A DNA stretch of 64,000 nt from Phenylobacterium sp. (GCF_004799515.1 NZ_SSMX01000003.1:124001-188000), one strand, 5' to 3'. Numbered from the stretch's first letter, positions 46,829 to 56,064 are shown. Notes: a model not told the origin generated them from the sequence alone. Numbers and translations are program-made.

Positions 46829-48649
46829 TCAGGCCGCCGGCGCGGTCGGCGTGGCCTGCGGGACCGGCTCGGGCGCGGGCGGCGTCTCCACCGGGGTCGG
46901 GACGACCGGCAGGGGCGGCGGCGGCCCGGGCGGGATCGGGCCGTTGGGCAGGCGCTTCAGGGCCGCGGCCATATAGGCGTGCCAGATTTCCGACGGCGCG
47001 CTCGCGCCCATGATCCTCAGCATGGGCTTGGCGTCGTCGCGGCCGGTCCAGACCACGGTGGTGATCCCGCCGGTGTAGCCGCAGAACCAGGCGTCCTTGT
47101 AGTCGGAGGTGGTGCCGGTCTTGCCGGCCAGGTCGTAGCCGGGGACGTTGGCGTGGGTCCCCGTGCCGGAGATCATGACCGTGCGCATCATCCGCTGCAT
47201 CTCGTCGAGCGGCGGATTGGCGACGGCGAGCGCGGCCAGCTGCGGCTTGTGCTGGAACAGCACCTGGCCGGACGCGGTGCGGATGCGCTCGATGCCATAG
47301 GCGCTGATGCGATAGCCGCCGTTGCCGAAGGTGTCGTAGGCCTGGGCCATCTCGAAGGGCGTCACCAGCGAGGTGCCGAGCGCCATAGCCGGGTCGGTGT
47401 TGATCGGACTGACGATGCCCATGCGGTGGGCGACGGCGGCGACGTTGTCGCGACCCACCTCGTCGGCCAGCCGCGCGGCCACGGTGTTGACCGAGTGCGC
47501 CAGCGCCGTCTCGAGCGTGATCTGGCCCATGAACGTCGGCTCGACGTTGTGCGGCGACCAGCCGTTGATGGTCACCGGCTCGTCGACCACCATCAGATCC
47601 GGCGTGCGTCCGGATTCCATGGCGGCGGTGTAGACGAAGGGCTTCCAGGCCGATCCCGCCTGGCGGTGGGCGTCGATGGCGCGGTTAAACGGGCCCTTGG
47701 CGTAGTCGACGCCGCCGACCATGGCCCGCACCCGGCCCGAGCCGTCCAGGGAGACCACCGCGGCCTGGCTGACGCCCTGCTTGGCGAACTTGGCGGTCGC
47801 CGCCTTGGCCGCGTCGCTGGCGGCGATCTCGGCCGGCAGGTCCAGGGTGGTCTCGACGACGATGTCCTGGCGTGGATTGCCGATCGTCGCCCGCGTCTGG
47901 CCGTCCAACCAGTCGACGAAGTACTGCGCCGGCGCATTCGGGGCCTGCTTCCAGACCTTCGGCGTCTGGGCCATGGCCTTGTCGCGCTCGGCCTCGCTGA
48001 TCGCGCCGGTCTCGACCATGGCGTCCAGCACCAGCTTGGTCCGTTCGGCGGACTTCTCCGGGTTGTCGGCGGGGTCGTAGGCCGTGGGCGATTTCAGGAT
48101 GCCGGCCAGCATCGCGGCCTCGCGCACCGTCAGCTTGGCGGCCGGCTTGTTGAAATAACGCTGGGAGGCGGCCTCCAGCCCATAGGCGCCGGAGCCGAAG
48201 TAGACCCGGCTGAGGTACAGGGCCAGGATCTGCTTCTTGGAATAGGTCTGCTCCAGCTTGACCGCGATCACCAGCTCGTCGGCCTTGCGCTCGATCGTCT
48301 GGTCGGCGGACAGGTAGAGGTTGCGGGCCAACTGCTGGGTGATGGTCGACGCACCCTCGCGCGCCTTGCCCTTTTCCAGGTCGGCGATCATCGCGCGCGC
48401 CATGCCCACGGGGTCGAAGCCCGAGTGCTCGTAGAACCGTCGGTCCTCGATTGAGACGAAGGCGGCGGGGACGTAGGACGGCACGCGGGTCAGGTCCACG
48501 GGCGGGGCGAACTTGCCGCCGCGGACCCCGATGACCGCGCCGGAGCGGTCGACATAGGTGATCTGCGCTTCGCGCGTGATCGGTGGCAGGCGCGACGAGA
48601 AGTCGGTCGGCGGCAGCGCCATGGCTGCGGCGGCGAAAAGGGCGATCAA
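46829..48649 (-). CDS. bifunctional penicillin-binding protein (transglycosylase/transpeptidase, PBP1a-like)
   Basis: 606 residues. The glycosyltransferase domain (~50-215) has SIEDRRFYEHSGFDP with catalytic Glu68, GASTITQQLARNLYLS, RKADELVIAVKLEQTYSK and ILALYLSRVYFGSGAYG. The transpeptidase domain has SAWKP with Ser333, SVN, and KTGTTSDY with Lys510. The C-terminal tail is Pro-rich (GPIPPGPPPPLPVVPTPVE). The start is a TTG at 48649 with GGAG upstream. The membrane anchor is short for a PBP, so the true start may differ. It polymerises and cross-links peptidoglycan. Confidence 0.88.
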   Translation of the reverse strand: MIALFAAAAMALPPTDFSSRLPPITREAQITYVDRSGAVIGVRGGKFAPPVDLTRVPSYVPAAFVSIEDRRFYEHSGFDPVGMARAMIADLEKGKAREGASTITQQLARNLYLSADQTIERKADELVIAVKLEQTYSKKQILALYLSRVYFGSGAYGLEAASQRYFNKPAAKLTVREAAMLAGILKSPTAYDPADNPEKSAERTKLVLDAMVETGAISEAERDKAMAQTPKVWKQAPNAPAQYFVDWLDGQTRATIGNPRQDIVVETTLDLPAEIAASDAAKAATAKFAKQGVSQAAVVSLDGSGRVRAMVGGVDYAKGPFNRAIDAHRQAGSAWKPFVYTAAMESGRTPDLMVVDEPVTINGWSPHNVEPTFMGQITLETALAHSVNTVAARLADEVGRDNVAAVAHRMGIVSPINTDPAMALGTSLVTPFEMAQAYDTFGNGGYRISAYGIERIRTASGQVLFQHKPQLAALAVANPPLDEMQRMMRTVMISGTGTHANVPGYDLAGKTGTTSDYKDAWFCGYTGGITTVVWTGRDDAKPMLRIMGASAPSEIWHAYMAAALKRLPNGPIPPGPPPPLPVVPTPVETPPAPEPVPQATPTAPAA

Positions 48650-48768
48650 GCGCTCGGACTCCAGGACGACGGGCGGCCCCTCAGCGCGAATCCGTCTGCG
48701 GCCCCCTTTTCACGCCGTACGGTCGCCGGGAAAAGATAATTCGCGGTAATGCGCGGATGGGACGCGCG

Positions 48769-49248
48769 CTACCAGCCCCGCCCGCGCGCGCTGATCACCA
48801 GGTGGGGCGCCGTCACCGGGTCGGGGGCGTCACGGGCGACGATGCGGATGACGGCGTCCTTGGCCCCGGCGTCGCGCAGGACCAGGGCGGCCGCGTCGGC
48901 GCGGCGTTTGGCGAGGTCGTCCAGGTGGGCCTTTTCGCCCCGGCTGTCGGCCTGCGGCAGGATCACCACCTCGACGCCGGGGTTGCAGCCCAGCCAGTGG
49001 GCGGCGGCCTGCAGGCGCTTCAGCCCGACCTCGGTCACCTGGGCGTCGTCGAAGGGGAAGTCGGCGCCCACCGGCGAGATGCTCTCCAGCCCGCCGGCGG
49101 TGCAGCCGGCGCCGCGGGCCTTGGCGCTGGCCCGCGCGTCGAGGATCGCCTGGCTGGTCCCCGGATTTTCCACCGGAGTCGTGCAGCCGCTCAGGCCTGC
49201 GGCGAGGGCGAGGACGGCGAGAGCGCCGGACAGGGTGCGGTGGGCCAT
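48769..49248 (-). CDS. OmpA-like lipoprotein
   Basis: A ~159-residue lipoprotein with lipobox LSGC (MAHRTLSGALAVLALAAGLSGC). The mature part has an OmpA-C-like pattern: FPFDDAQVTEVGLKRLQAAAHWLGCNPGVEVVILPQADSRGEKAHLDDLAKRRADAAALVLRDAG. A peptidoglycan-binding role is likely but the fold is short and divergent. Cys residues at GAGCTAGG and LGCNP may pair. An in-frame ATG also lies at 49266; the shorter start gives the cleaner signal peptide. Confidence 0.6.
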   Translation of the reverse strand: MAHRTLSGALAVLALAAGLSGCTTPVENPGTSQAILDARASAKARGAGCTAGGLESISPVGADFPFDDAQVTEVGLKRLQAAAHWLGCNPGVEVVILPQADSRGEKAHLDDLAKRRADAAALVLRDAGAKDAVIRIVARDAPDPVTAPHLVISARGRGW

Positions 49249-49282
49249 GGGCGCGCGAGCTATCATCCCTGGGGCAGGGCGC

Positions 49283-49915
49283 CTAGTCGGCGGAGTTGGG
49301 GCCGCACCAGCCGGGCAGGTGGCCGGCCTCCGGCGACTTGGCGAGCTTCAGGGCCCGGGTCAGGGCCGAGCCGAAGTCCTCGGCCACCAGCTTGGCCTTC
49401 ACTCGGCGGCGCAGGAAGTCGGCCCAGATGAACTCGCTGAACGGCGTCACGTCCTTGGCGTAGCCCCCGGCGCGGCGCAGCTCGCCCGCCAGGCTGCGGT
49501 AGGGATCGTCGTGCAGGTCGGCGATCTTGGCCGGGATCGCCTTGAAGCCCACCCGCGCGCCCGCGGCGTCGTAGGGGTGGCAGAGCGCGCGGTTGTCCAT
49601 GAAGGTCCAGAACTCGCTCATCTTCAGCGCCCCGAGGTCGAGGACCACGTTGACGGCGATCTCCTTGACGCCCTCCTCCATGAGGGCGCGGCAGAGGTGG
49701 TGGTGGTCGATGACGTAGGACTCGGCCTTCGGCCCGCGCACCACCGGGATCATGTGCTGGCCCAGGTATACCCCCAGCTTGTGGTCGCCGTGCTCCTTGG
49801 CCCGCTCGCGCCATTCGCGGCGCTTTTCCCCGACCTCGCGGTAGCCGACGGTGATCTGGGTCGGCCGCAGCGACTTGATCGGCACGGGGTTGAGCAACGG
49901 TTCGCGGCTCGACAT
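49283..49915 (-). CDS. ParB-like nuclease-domain protein (ParBc_2 type)
   Basis: A 210-residue soluble protein. The N-terminal part (LNPVPIKSLRPTQITVGYREV, HMIPVVRGPKAESYVIDHHHLCRALME) matches the ParB/Srx fold of the ParBc_2 group. The HHH...C and WTFMDNRALCHPYD elements are typical. Chromosome segregation is unlikely without parA or parS nearby, and members of this group are mostly uncharacterised. Possible CTPase/nuclease activity. Stop is 35 bp from the lipoprotein start. Confidence 0.65.
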   Translation of the reverse strand: MSSREPLLNPVPIKSLRPTQITVGYREVGEKRREWRERAKEHGDHKLGVYLGQHMIPVVRGPKAESYVIDHHHLCRALMEEGVKEIAVNVVLDLGALKMSEFWTFMDNRALCHPYDAAGARVGFKAIPAKIADLHDDPYRSLAGELRRAGGYAKDVTPFSEFIWADFLRRRVKAKLVAEDFGSALTRALKLAKSPEAGHLPGWCGPNSAD

Positions 49916-49949
49916 GGGGACGTCCTCCTGGGCATCTTCAGCCTACGCC

Positions 49950-50591
49950 ATGACTGAGACCTATGCCCAGATTGCGATGGAGCTCGGCGCCGCCTGGTTG
50001 GCCGGCGGGCTGATCGGCGCGGAACGCAGCTACCACGGCCGCGCCGCGGGCTTCCGCACCCACGCCCTGGTGGCGCTGGCCGCGGCCTCGACCATGCTGG
50101 TCACCCATGAGCCGCAGATGGCCCAGGGGGTGATGACCGGCATAGGCTTCCTGGGCGCCGGGGTGATCTTCAAGGAGGGCGTCAACGTCCAGGGCCTGAC
50201 CACGGCGGCTTCGGTCTGGGCGATGGCGGCGGTGGGCCTCTTGTTCGGGGTCGGCGACTACGCGGCCGGGGCCATGACGACAGCCGGGGTGTTCGCGACC
50301 CTGGTGGTCATGCGCTGGGTCGAGGACGCCTTGCCGACCCAGGTCTACGCCTGGGCGGTGCTTCGTTTCCGCGCCACGGCCGCGCCCGACAAGGACGGCT
50401 TGCTGGCCATGCTGGGCGGCTTTGGCGTCAGCCTGCGCGACGTGAGCTATTCGCTCAGCCACGATGGGGCGGTGATGGAGTTCAGCGGCAACATCATCGG
50501 CGGCACGGAGCGCTGCTTCGACGACCTGGCCGGCCACCTGCGCGGTCACGAGGGCGTCGCCGAGTTCGAGCTGTCGCGGATCAGCAAATAG
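49950..50591 (+). CDS. MgtC/SapB-family membrane protein
   Basis: A 213-residue protein. The N-terminal MgtC domain has about four helices (LGAAWLAGGLIGAERSYHGRAAGFRTHALVAL, MTGIGFLGAGVIFKEGVNVQGLTTAASVWAMAAVGLLFG). A cytosolic ACT-like domain of ~80 residues follows. In pathogens MgtC inhibits the F1Fo ATPase and helps growth at low Mg. In free-living relatives the role is open. ATG at 49950 is chosen from the family start. It lies 9 bp upstream of the P450 gene, so they may be cotranscribed. Confidence 0.8.
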   Translation: MTETYAQIAMELGAAWLAGGLIGAERSYHGRAAGFRTHALVALAAASTMLVTHEPQMAQGVMTGIGFLGAGVIFKEGVNVQGLTTAASVWAMAAVGLLFGVGDYAAGAMTTAGVFATLVVMRWVEDALPTQVYAWAVLRFRATAAPDKDGLLAMLGGFGVSLRDVSYSLSHDGAVMEFSGNIIGGTERCFDDLAGHLRGHEGVAEFELSRISK

Positions 50592-50600
50592 GCGGGCGTC

Positions 50601-51800
50601 ATGCACATAGACCTCCTGTCGCCGGGCAGCTTCGCCGCCGGCCAGCCGCACGACCAGTACCGTTGGCTGCGCGCGCACGCGCCAGTCCGCTGGCACGAGG
50701 AGCCGGGCGAAGGCCGGGGCTTCTGGGCGGTGACCCGCCACGCTGACGTCTGGGCCGTCGACCGCGACTTCCAGGCCTTCTCGTCGGAGCCCACCATCAT
50801 GATCGCCGATCCGGCGGCCGAGCAGGCGGCCGGCTTCGGGCCCTACAAGATGATGCTGATGATGGACCCGCCGGAGCACACGGCGTTCCGCAAGCTGATC
50901 CGGTCGGAGTTCACCCTGCCCGCCGCGCGCCTGCGCGAGGACCGTATCCAGGCGCTCGCCCGCCAGATCGTCGATGCGGTGATCGACCGCGGCGAGTGCG
51001 ACTTCGTGGCCGACGTGGCCGGCGAGATGCCCTCCTTCGTCATCGCCGAGCTGATGGGCCTGCCGCCGGGCGACGGGCGCGAGCTCTACAAGCTGACCGA
51101 GACCATCCACACCGCGCCGGAGGCCCTGCCGCCGGGCGCGGGCGGGGCGGCGGTGATGAAGATGTTCGAGTACGGTCAGGGCGTGATCGCCGAGAAGCGC
51201 GCCCGGCCGGGCGACGACCTGGCCTCGAAGCTGCTGGCCTGCGAGGTGGATGGCCGCCGGCTCGACGACATGGAGTTCCTGCTGTTCTTCCTGCTCCTGG
51301 TCGACGCCGGCGGCGACACCACGCGCAACCTGCTCTCCGGCGGCCTCCTGGCCCTGATGGAGCATCCCGAGCAATTCGACTGGCTTCTGGCCGATCTGCC
51401 TGGGCGCCTGCCCACGGCGCGGGAGGAGCTGCTGCGCTGGACGAGCCCGGTGATCTACATGCGCCGCACCGCCAAGCATGACCTGGAGCTCGCCGGCCAG
51501 CAGGTCCGCGAGGGCGACAAGGTGGTGATGTACTTCGGCGCCGCCAACCGCGACCCGGGCGCCTTCGACCGCCCGGAGGTCTTGGACCTCGCCCGCGATC
51601 CCAATCCGCACATCGCCTTCGGGACCGGCCCGCACGGCTGCCTGGGCCAGCACATCGCCCGCATCGAGATCGACGCCATGCTGGCGGAGGTGCTGAGCCG
51701 GATGACCGGCTTCGAACTCGCCGCGCCGCCGGCGTGGCTGCCGTCCAACTTCATCTCCGGCCCGAAGGCCATGCCGATCCGGTTCCACGCCCGGGCCTGA
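50601..51800 (+). CDS. cytochrome P450
   Basis: A 399-residue soluble P450. The I-helix has [15 protein letters not shown], the K-helix has EELLRW (ExxR), and the heme loop [14 protein letters not shown] has Cys347 as the proximal ligand. The N-terminus [29 protein letters not shown] is typical of actinobacterial/alphaproteobacterial CYPs of the terpene or steroid-oxidising groups. Electron partners are not nearby. Substrate unknown. Confidence 0.88.
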   Translation: MHIDLLSPGSFAAGQPHDQYRWLRAHAPVRWHEEPGEGRGFWAVTRHADVWAVDRDFQAFSSEPTIMIADPAAEQAAGFGPYKMMLMMDPPEHTAFRKLIRSEFTLPAARLREDRIQALARQIVDAVIDRGECDFVADVAGEMPSFVIAELMGLPPGDGRELYKLTETIHTAPEALPPGAGGAAVMKMFEYGQGVIAEKRARPGDDLASKLLACEVDGRRLDDMEFLLFFLLLVDAGGDTTRNLLSGGLLALMEHPEQFDWLLADLPGRLPTAREELLRWTSPVIYMRRTAKHDLELAGQQVREGDKVVMYFGAANRDPGAFDRPEVLDLARDPNPHIAFGTGPHGCLGQHIARIEIDAMLAEVLSRMTGFELAAPPAWLPSNFISGPKAMPIRFHARA

Positions 51801-51808
51801 ACCGCCGC

Positions 51809-53347
51809 CTACCAGTCCAGGTCCGCCAGCAGGCCCGCGTAGACCTCGATCCCGTCCCACAGGTTGCCCAGGCGCAGGTTCTCATTCTGAGCGTGCTGGT
51901 TGTCGTCGTAGTTGGCGATGGAGACGCCGACCATCGGCGCCTTCAGCTGGTTGACGATCTCGGCCATGCCGGAGCTCGCGCCCGAGAACGGCAGGCGCAG
52001 GACCGGATAGCCGACGGTGCGGCTGATGGAGCCCGCGACCGCCTGGGCCGCCGGGCTCTCCATGGGCGACTCCGTGGCGATGGACTCGCCCGGATCCCAC
52101 TCGACGCGCAGGATCTTCGGGTGCGCCAGGCGAGTGGCCAGGTCCGGCGTGTCGCGCACGATGAACCAGCCCTGCTTGACGAGGTAGGCTTCGGTCAGGC
52201 CGCGGACCCGCTGCGGCGTCTCGCCCGGCGCCAGGCGGAAGTCGAAGGAGGCGTTGGCCTCGGTGGCGATGGCGTTGGCGGCGCTGGGGGCGTCGTCCCC
52301 GCCGTGCACGGCGCGCACGTTCAGGGTCGGGCGCATGTAGCCGTCGGCCAGGCGCGCGGGCCCGACGTTGCGGCCGAGGCCCAGGGCCTGCTTCAGTCCC
52401 GTTTCCACGTCGGGCAGGGCCGCCAGCGCCGCCTTGTCCGCCGCCGAGACCGGCTTCACGTCGTCGTAGATGCCGGGGATCAGGATGTCGCCGTTGTCGT
52501 TGCGCAGGCTGGTCACCAGGCCCGCGATCATCACCGTCGGCGACGGCGCCCAGGAGCCGTAGTGGCCGTCGTGCAGCGGCTTCAGGGGCCCATAGACCGT
52601 CGCCTTGAAGCCGACGATGCCGCGGTTGCCGAAGTTGATCTGCTGCTTGCCGGTCTGGCTCATCGGCCCGTCGCCCATGATCAGCAGGTCGCCGCGCACC
52701 GTCTCCAGGTTCTGCGCCACCAGGCCCGCGAAGTGGGGCGAGCCCTGCTCCTCCTCGCCCTCGTAGAGCAGCTTGATGTTCACCGTGGGCTTGATCCCGG
52801 CGGCCTTCAGCGCGTCGAAGGCCGAGAGCAGGGCCTGGATCGAGCCCTTGTCGTCGCCGGCCGCGCGGGCGAACAGCCGCCAGTTCGGGTCGAGCGCGGG
52901 CGCGGCCTTCCAGTCCACCGGCCTGGCCTCGGGCAGGGCCGTGCGCATCGAGGGCTCGAAAGGCGAGGAGATCCAGCCCTTCTGACCAACCGGTTGGCCG
53001 TCGTAGTGGGCATAGAAGGTGACCGTCCGCCTGGCGCCGGGGACCTTCAACTCGCCGAACACCGAGGCCGGCGTGCCGGGCGCGGCGCGCAGCAGCTTGG
53101 TCTCGAACCCGCGCTGCTGCAGCAGGCCCTGGATGTAGGCGGCGTTGCGGTCGACGTCGGCCAGGGTGGTGGCGACGTTGGGCATGGCCAGGAGGGTGGA
53201 GAAGTCGGCGAGGATCTCCTTCTCGTGCGCCTGGCGCCAGGCGCGGACCTTCTCCTTGGGCGAGGCCGCGTCCGCCGCGCCCGCCGTCGCCCCAACCGTC
53301 ACCAGGACGAGCGCCAGCCCCGCCGCCGCCAATTCCCGAATCCGCAT
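51809..53347 (-). CDS. exported M20-family metallopeptidase
   Basis: A 512-residue exported hydrolase: signal peptide 1-24, then a di-zinc M20 domain. Metal-binding elements are FYAHYDGQPVG, AAGDDKGSIQALLSAF, LLYEGEEEQGSPHF and LLIMGDGPMSQTG. A dimerisation lid spans ~230-350. The family hydrolyses dipeptides or acyl-amino acids such as acetyl-ornithine or carnosine. The start at 53347 is preferred; the upstream in-frame start adds a polar extension before the signal. It converges with the P450 gene, 8 bp between stops. Confidence 0.85.
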   Translation of the reverse strand: MRIRELAAAGLALVLVTVGATAGAADAASPKEKVRAWRQAHEKEILADFSTLLAMPNVATTLADVDRNAAYIQGLLQQRGFETKLLRAAPGTPASVFGELKVPGARRTVTFYAHYDGQPVGQKGWISSPFEPSMRTALPEARPVDWKAAPALDPNWRLFARAAGDDKGSIQALLSAFDALKAAGIKPTVNIKLLYEGEEEQGSPHFAGLVAQNLETVRGDLLIMGDGPMSQTGKQQINFGNRGIVGFKATVYGPLKPLHDGHYGSWAPSPTVMIAGLVTSLRNDNGDILIPGIYDDVKPVSAADKAALAALPDVETGLKQALGLGRNVGPARLADGYMRPTLNVRAVHGGDDAPSAANAIATEANASFDFRLAPGETPQRVRGLTEAYLVKQGWFIVRDTPDLATRLAHPKILRVEWDPGESIATESPMESPAAQAVAGSISRTVGYPVLRLPFSGASSGMAEIVNQLKAPMVGVSIANYDDNQHAQNENLRLGNLWDGIEVYAGLLADLDW

Positions 53348-53448
53348 TGAACGCCCCTGCTCATCCCACGCCGAAAGCTTAGGCCGCGAACCGGCGGATC
53401 GCCAAAGATTCACTGCGCGCGTCGTGGGCTCGCCGCGCCCTGCTCATC

Positions 53449-53465
53449 TGAACGCCAGCTAAACG
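53449..53465. promoter_or_regulatory. TGAACG-N5-TAAACG direct repeat
   Basis: A copy of the 42898-42914 motif with one mismatch (TAAACG in the second half), 11-bp period. It lies 85 bp upstream of the 71-residue protein at 53550 and ~100 bp upstream of the divergent M20 gene. The gap 53348-53549 holds no gene. Confidence 0.4.
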
Positions 53466-53549
53466 GCCGGCTCAGCCTGGCCTCAGCGCCTGGGGCGCAA
53501 CCTCTCGCTCGAACCGCCCGCATCAGGGCGACAACGAGACGATGAGACG

Positions 53550-53765
53550 ATGAACGCCCGCACTGTCGCTTGGACTCCGCTCGACCTCGCCGCCGCCCAG
53601 CCGGTGCGAGCCGGCGACCTGGTCTCCGCCGACGCCGGCGGCCTGCCGATCTACCGGGTGATGGCGCTGGAGGAAGGCCGCGCCTGGGTGGCGACCCGCC
53701 CGGGCGGTCCGACCCGCGCCATGCCGCTCGACGGCTTCCGCTGGCGGGCGATCAAGGCCGCCTGA
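53550..53765 (+). CDS. small hypothetical protein, 71 residues
   Basis: MNARTVAWTPLDLAAAQPVRAGDLVSADAGG followed by LPIYRVMALEEGRAWVATRPGGPTRAMPLDGFRWR. It looks like a compact beta-barrel of the SH3-like or hydrophilic small domain class, with no signal. There is a weak ribosome site (GAGACGATGAGACG) just before the ATG. Function unknown. Confidence 0.55.
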   Translation: MNARTVAWTPLDLAAAQPVRAGDLVSADAGGLPIYRVMALEEGRAWVATRPGGPTRAMPLDGFRWRAIKAA

Positions 53766-53841
53766 CCGCAGGCCATTCTATCCGCTGGATCGCGCAGCGA
53801 CGCCGTGAGACCTTCCCTGCCGGGAAACCAGGGAAGCCGCC

Positions 53842-55140
53842 ATGTTCATCGACCTTCGCGCCGCGCGCGCCATGACGGGCCTCGCCCTGGCGCTGAGCCT
53901 CACACCGGGCGCGGGCGCCTGGTCGCAGCCGGCGGCGGCGGCGGCGGCGGCCTTCGCGCCGGGGCCGGACTATGCCGGCGTCGCGGGTTCGGCGGCGGAG
54001 AACGCGCGGATCACCGGCCTCTGCGGCGCCAACCGCAACGCCAAGGACGGCTATGCGCCGACGCCGGCACGGCCCGACCAGACCCACGCGCCGCAGGTGA
54101 AGTCCAAGGCGCCGTTCAAGGTCGAGGTGCTGGCCACCCTCGACCGCTCGGTCGGCATCGCCTTCCTGCCGGACGGCAAGTTGCTGCTGTCCCAGCGGTC
54201 CGGCGGCCTGCGCACGGTGGACGCCAAGGGCCAGGTCTCCGAGCCCCTGGCCGGGACGCCCGCTATCGCCGGCGTCATGGGCACCAGCAACACCGGCCCG
54301 GTGCTGGACCGCGACTTCGCCAGGAACCGCATCGTCTACTACGGCTACACCGCCGCCCCGCCGGCCAAGGGCGAGCCCTTCGTGGGCAAGATCCTGAAGG
54401 CCCGGCTGTCCGCCGACGAGCGCAGCCTGGAGGACGCCAAGACCATCTATGAGGCCCCGTGGCTGACGCCGCGCCGCCTGGTGCAGGCCAAGGACGGCAC
54501 GCTCTTGATCGCGTCCGGCGAGGTCGCCTCCGGCGGGCCCAACCCGCAGTCGATGACCGATCCGCGCGGCAAGATCCTGCGCATCGCCGCCGACGGTTCG
54601 ATCCCCAAGGACAACCCCTACCTGAAGATCGCCGGCGCCAATCCGGCGCTCTACGCCGTGGGCTTCCGCGACATCCAAGGCGCCGACCTCGACCCCGCCA
54701 CCGGCGAGCTCTGGGTGGCCGAGAACGAGCCCATGGGCGGCGACGAGCTGAACCGCATCAAGTCCGGCGGCAACTACGGTTTCCCGCTGATCAGCTATGG
54801 CCGCCAGAACTCCGGCGCCCTGATCAACGACGGCAAGACCGCCCAGGCGGGCCTGGAACAGCCGGTCTACTACTGGACGCCGTCGATCGCCCCCTCGGGC
54901 ATGGCCTTCTACACCGGCAAGGCCTTCCCGGCCTGGAAGGGCGACGTCTTCGTGGGCGCCATGTCCGGCCAGCAGCTGGTGCGGCTGGAGCTGAAGGGCG
55001 GCCGCGTGGTCGGCGAGGAGAAGCTGCTCATGGACCGCTGCAAGCGCACCAAGGACGTGCGCCAGGGCCCCGACGGCCTGGTCTATGTGCTGACCGACGA
55101 GAGCCCCAGCGAGATCCTGCGGCTGGCCCCGGCCCGTTAA
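53842..55140 (+). CDS. exported PQQ-dependent sugar dehydrogenase
   Basis: A 432-residue periplasmic enzyme: signal peptide (~1-42), then a six-bladed beta-propeller. Family features are VEVLATLDRSVGIAFLPDGKLLLSQRSGGLRT, YTAAPPAKGEP, VGFRDIQGADLDPATGELWVAENEPMGGDELNRIKSGGNYGFP and IAPSGMAFYTGKAFPAWKGDVFVG. These match soluble aldose sugar dehydrogenases, which oxidise sugars using PQQ. No PQQ synthesis genes are in the window, so the cofactor comes from elsewhere. RBS GGAAGCC lies just before the ATG. Confidence 0.85.
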   Translation: MFIDLRAARAMTGLALALSLTPGAGAWSQPAAAAAAAFAPGPDYAGVAGSAAENARITGLCGANRNAKDGYAPTPARPDQTHAPQVKSKAPFKVEVLATLDRSVGIAFLPDGKLLLSQRSGGLRTVDAKGQVSEPLAGTPAIAGVMGTSNTGPVLDRDFARNRIVYYGYTAAPPAKGEPFVGKILKARLSADERSLEDAKTIYEAPWLTPRRLVQAKDGTLLIASGEVASGGPNPQSMTDPRGKILRIAADGSIPKDNPYLKIAGANPALYAVGFRDIQGADLDPATGELWVAENEPMGGDELNRIKSGGNYGFPLISYGRQNSGALINDGKTAQAGLEQPVYYWTPSIAPSGMAFYTGKAFPAWKGDVFVGAMSGQQLVRLELKGGRVVGEEKLLMDRCKRTKDVRQGPDGLVYVLTDESPSEILRLAPAR

Positions 55141-55208
55141 CCCTGTTCCTTATCGTTTCGTTAGACCGTTGGGCGGAGACTCCTTTCCGTAGTGAGTGGA
55201 GCGTGGCC

Positions 55209-55520
55209 ATGAGCGGCATCGGCGCGATCAGCAGCTTGACCAGCGCGGCGGCCTCGCCGCTGGGCGCCATCACCCCGACGCCGCCGTCCGGCGGCTCGGG
55301 CGCCAGCAAGGGCGCAGGCGGGTCCGGCGGTTCGAGCTCCTCCAGCTCCACCACCACGACCTCGGTCACCAATCCCGACGGCACCATCACCACCACGGTG
55401 ACCAACGCCCAGGGCGTAGTGCAGTCGGTGACCACCAGCGGCGCCCCGGACAACGAGGGCGGGTCGTCGTCCAGCAGCGCCAGTTCGAGCCCGGGCTCGC
55501 GGCTGAACATCAAGGCCTAG
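55209..55520 (+). CDS. Ser/Thr/Gly-rich hypothetical protein
   Basis: A 103-residue low-complexity protein without signal peptide. MSGIGAISSLTSAAASPLGA is followed by a Gly/Ser tract, TTTTSVTNPDGTITTTVTNAQGVVQSVTTSG and another Ser tract ending in RLNIKA. The DGTxTTTVTNAQG segment suggests a beta-hairpin calcium-free repeat. In style it resembles the 30342-30794 protein. Function unknown. Confidence 0.5.
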   Translation: MSGIGAISSLTSAAASPLGAITPTPPSGGSGASKGAGGSGGSSSSSSTTTTSVTNPDGTITTTVTNAQGVVQSVTTSGAPDNEGGSSSSSASSSPGSRLNIKA

Positions 55521-55536
55521 GGCCAGGACCAGACAC

Positions 55537-55659
55537 CGTTTTCCTCGCGCAAGCGGGGACCCAGGCTTTTCCGTTTCCCGGATAGGCGTGGATGGGATTT
55601 TTGCGGTTCGAGCTCAGCAACAAAAACGCCTGGGCCCCCGCTTACGCGAGGAAAACGGA
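55537..55659. repeat. long inverted repeat, ~31-bp arms
   Basis: Arms at 55537-55567 and 55629-55659 are nearly complementary (CCGTTTTCCTCGCGCAAGCG versus CGCTTACGCGAGGAAAACGG), with a ~61-bp loop. It lies between the low-complexity protein and the convergent 127-residue gene. It is a mobile-type palindromic element that probably also acts as a bidirectional terminator. Confidence 0.6.
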
Positions 55660-55680
55660 TTTGGGGGCTAACCTTCGCGC

Positions 55681-56064
55681 TCAGGCCCCGTACGCCAGGT
55701 AGCCGCGTTCGACCATGCGGCGGAGCGCGTCGTAGGCCTCGGTCAGTTCCTCGTAGGCCACGCGCAGGCGGGCGATCTCGTCGATCTGGGCGGGGCCGGG
55801 CAGGCGGCCGTCCTCGGTGGCGGCGAGCGCGGTCGCCGTCCACTTGGCGCGGGCCTGCGCCGCGGCCAGGCCCAGGCGCTGGAACTTCTTGGCGTCCGCG
55901 CGGCCCAGGACGGCGTTCATCACCTCCTTGTTGGCCGCATAGGCGGTGTAGTCGATCTGCTCAAGCTGGCCGCGCAGCTGCCGCTGGGCCTTGGGGTCGG
56001 ACGCGTCGTCCGGCTCGAAATGGTCGGGCAGCGTGCGGCGCAAATTCGTCGTTCGCATGGACAT
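55681..56064 (-). CDS. hypothetical helical protein, 127 residues
   Basis: A soluble, helix-rich protein: RRTLPDHFEPDDASDPKAQRQLRGQLEQIDYTAYAANKEVMNAVLG, then AKKFQRLGLAAAQARAKWTATALAATEDGRLPGPAQIDEIARLRVAYEELTEAYDALRRMVERGYLAYG. No domain was recognised. GAGGAGG lies 8 bp before the ATG at 56064. It is divergent from the helicase gene, across a 229-bp gap that also holds a repeat half-element. Confidence 0.6.
   Translation of the reverse strand: MSMRTTNLRRTLPDHFEPDDASDPKAQRQLRGQLEQIDYTAYAANKEVMNAVLGRADAKKFQRLGLAAAQARAKWTATALAATEDGRLPGPAQIDEIARLRVAYEELTEAYDALRRMVERGYLAYGA

Noticed and set aside
46829..48649. Penicillin-binding protein as a truncated pseudogene because of its short N-terminus
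   Set aside because: All catalytic motifs of both domains are intact and the frame is open; a short anchor from a TTG start is acceptable, so I keep it as a gene.
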